Shown here piece after piece: positions 63,928-64,000 of a stretch of DNA of 64,000 nucleotides (the first letter of the stretch is position 1; each line of letters begins with the position of its first letter). This DNA comes from an uncultured Saprospiraceae bacterium (GTDB taxonomy: Bacteria > Bacteroidota > Bacteroidia > Chitinophagales > Saprospiraceae). The position numbers were made by a program, and so were the translations under genes. The stretch spans positions 124,001 to 188,000 of the forward strand of contig CALGAW010000025.1 of the NCBI GenBank assembly GCA_937959115.1. Direction: 5' to 3'. Below the pieces are notes generated by a model that made no database searches, was not told where the DNA came from, and saw only the letters and a list, made by a program, of their open reading frames with translations.

Positions 63928-64000
63928 CACTCGATTCATATAAACTGTTCAACGATTAATCTCGAATACTTCATAGCACGGCGCGTAGCATCAGCTACTA

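Overview
The window comes from a free-living, probably aquatic member of the phylum Bacteroidota, most likely the Saprospiria (Saprospiraceae/Lewinella-like). The evidence is indirect but consistent. There are several large secreted proteins with SprB and PKD repeats and type IX secretion (T9SS) C-terminal sorting domains of both type A (xLYPNPxxG) and type B (CHU_C-like). Promoters resemble the Bacteroidota consensus (TTG...TAnnTTTG), ribosome binding sites are weak, and base composition is moderately AT-rich. No T9SS machinery, rRNA or replication origin is present.

Layout. 1-5.4 kb: the 3' end of a giant SprB-repeat surface protein, a structured RNA candidate, and a secreted M36 metalloprotease. 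5.7-13.8 kb: a divergent flavin monooxygenase / fatty-acid hydroxylase pair around a perfect operator-like palindrome, a membrane J-domain protein, a class II aldolase-like protein, an outer-membrane barrel, peptidase T and a PBP4-type D,D-carboxypeptidase. 13.9-27.3 kb: a second secreted metalloprotease (M43), an AlkB-type alkane hydroxylase, a two-gene envelope operon (TPR protein plus outer-membrane barrel), a secreted beta-helix protein and a cluster of noncoding repeats. 27.4-31.3 kb: an aspartoacylase-like enzyme, an NAD(P)-binding protein, a lipoprotein and a glycosyltransferase.

31.4-35.95 kb is an AT-rich accessory island. All its genes lie on the minus strand: a PIN toxin (frameshifted) with antitoxin, a ParE-type toxin with antitoxin, and three genes of unknown function, one with a possible HEPN-like segment. 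The genes are separated by imperfect palindromes ending in RYYYAAC/GTTRRRY-like boxes, three of which share sequence. This looks like a mobile gene-cassette array of integron type without a visible integrase, and it is the most interesting region of the window.

35.96-51 kb: an S66 peptidase, a methyltransferase, a secreted propeller protein, a secreted Cys-rich protein, an MscS channel, dihydroorotase, a secreted pectate-lyase-like protein, a CocE/S15-type hydrolase, tRNA-Arg(TCT) and a sensor histidine kinase. 51-64 kb: a secreted animal-type haem peroxidase with a perfect 18-bp palindrome at its promoter, type II NADH dehydrogenase, an M43 protease with Cys-rich tandem repeats, a glyoxalase remnant, an LRR protein, a GNAT acetyltransferase, a TPR lipoprotein, a DUF3137-like membrane protein, a thiolase and an unknown protein.

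Working together: the secreted proteases, beta-helix and propeller proteins and adhesin-like repeats suggest surface degradation of proteins and acidic polysaccharides. Three of these secreted proteins (ending at 23848, 39952 and 46972) share a C-terminal module of about 220 residues with dockerin-like calcium-binding motifs in place of a normal sorting domain. That module is the second point most worth following.
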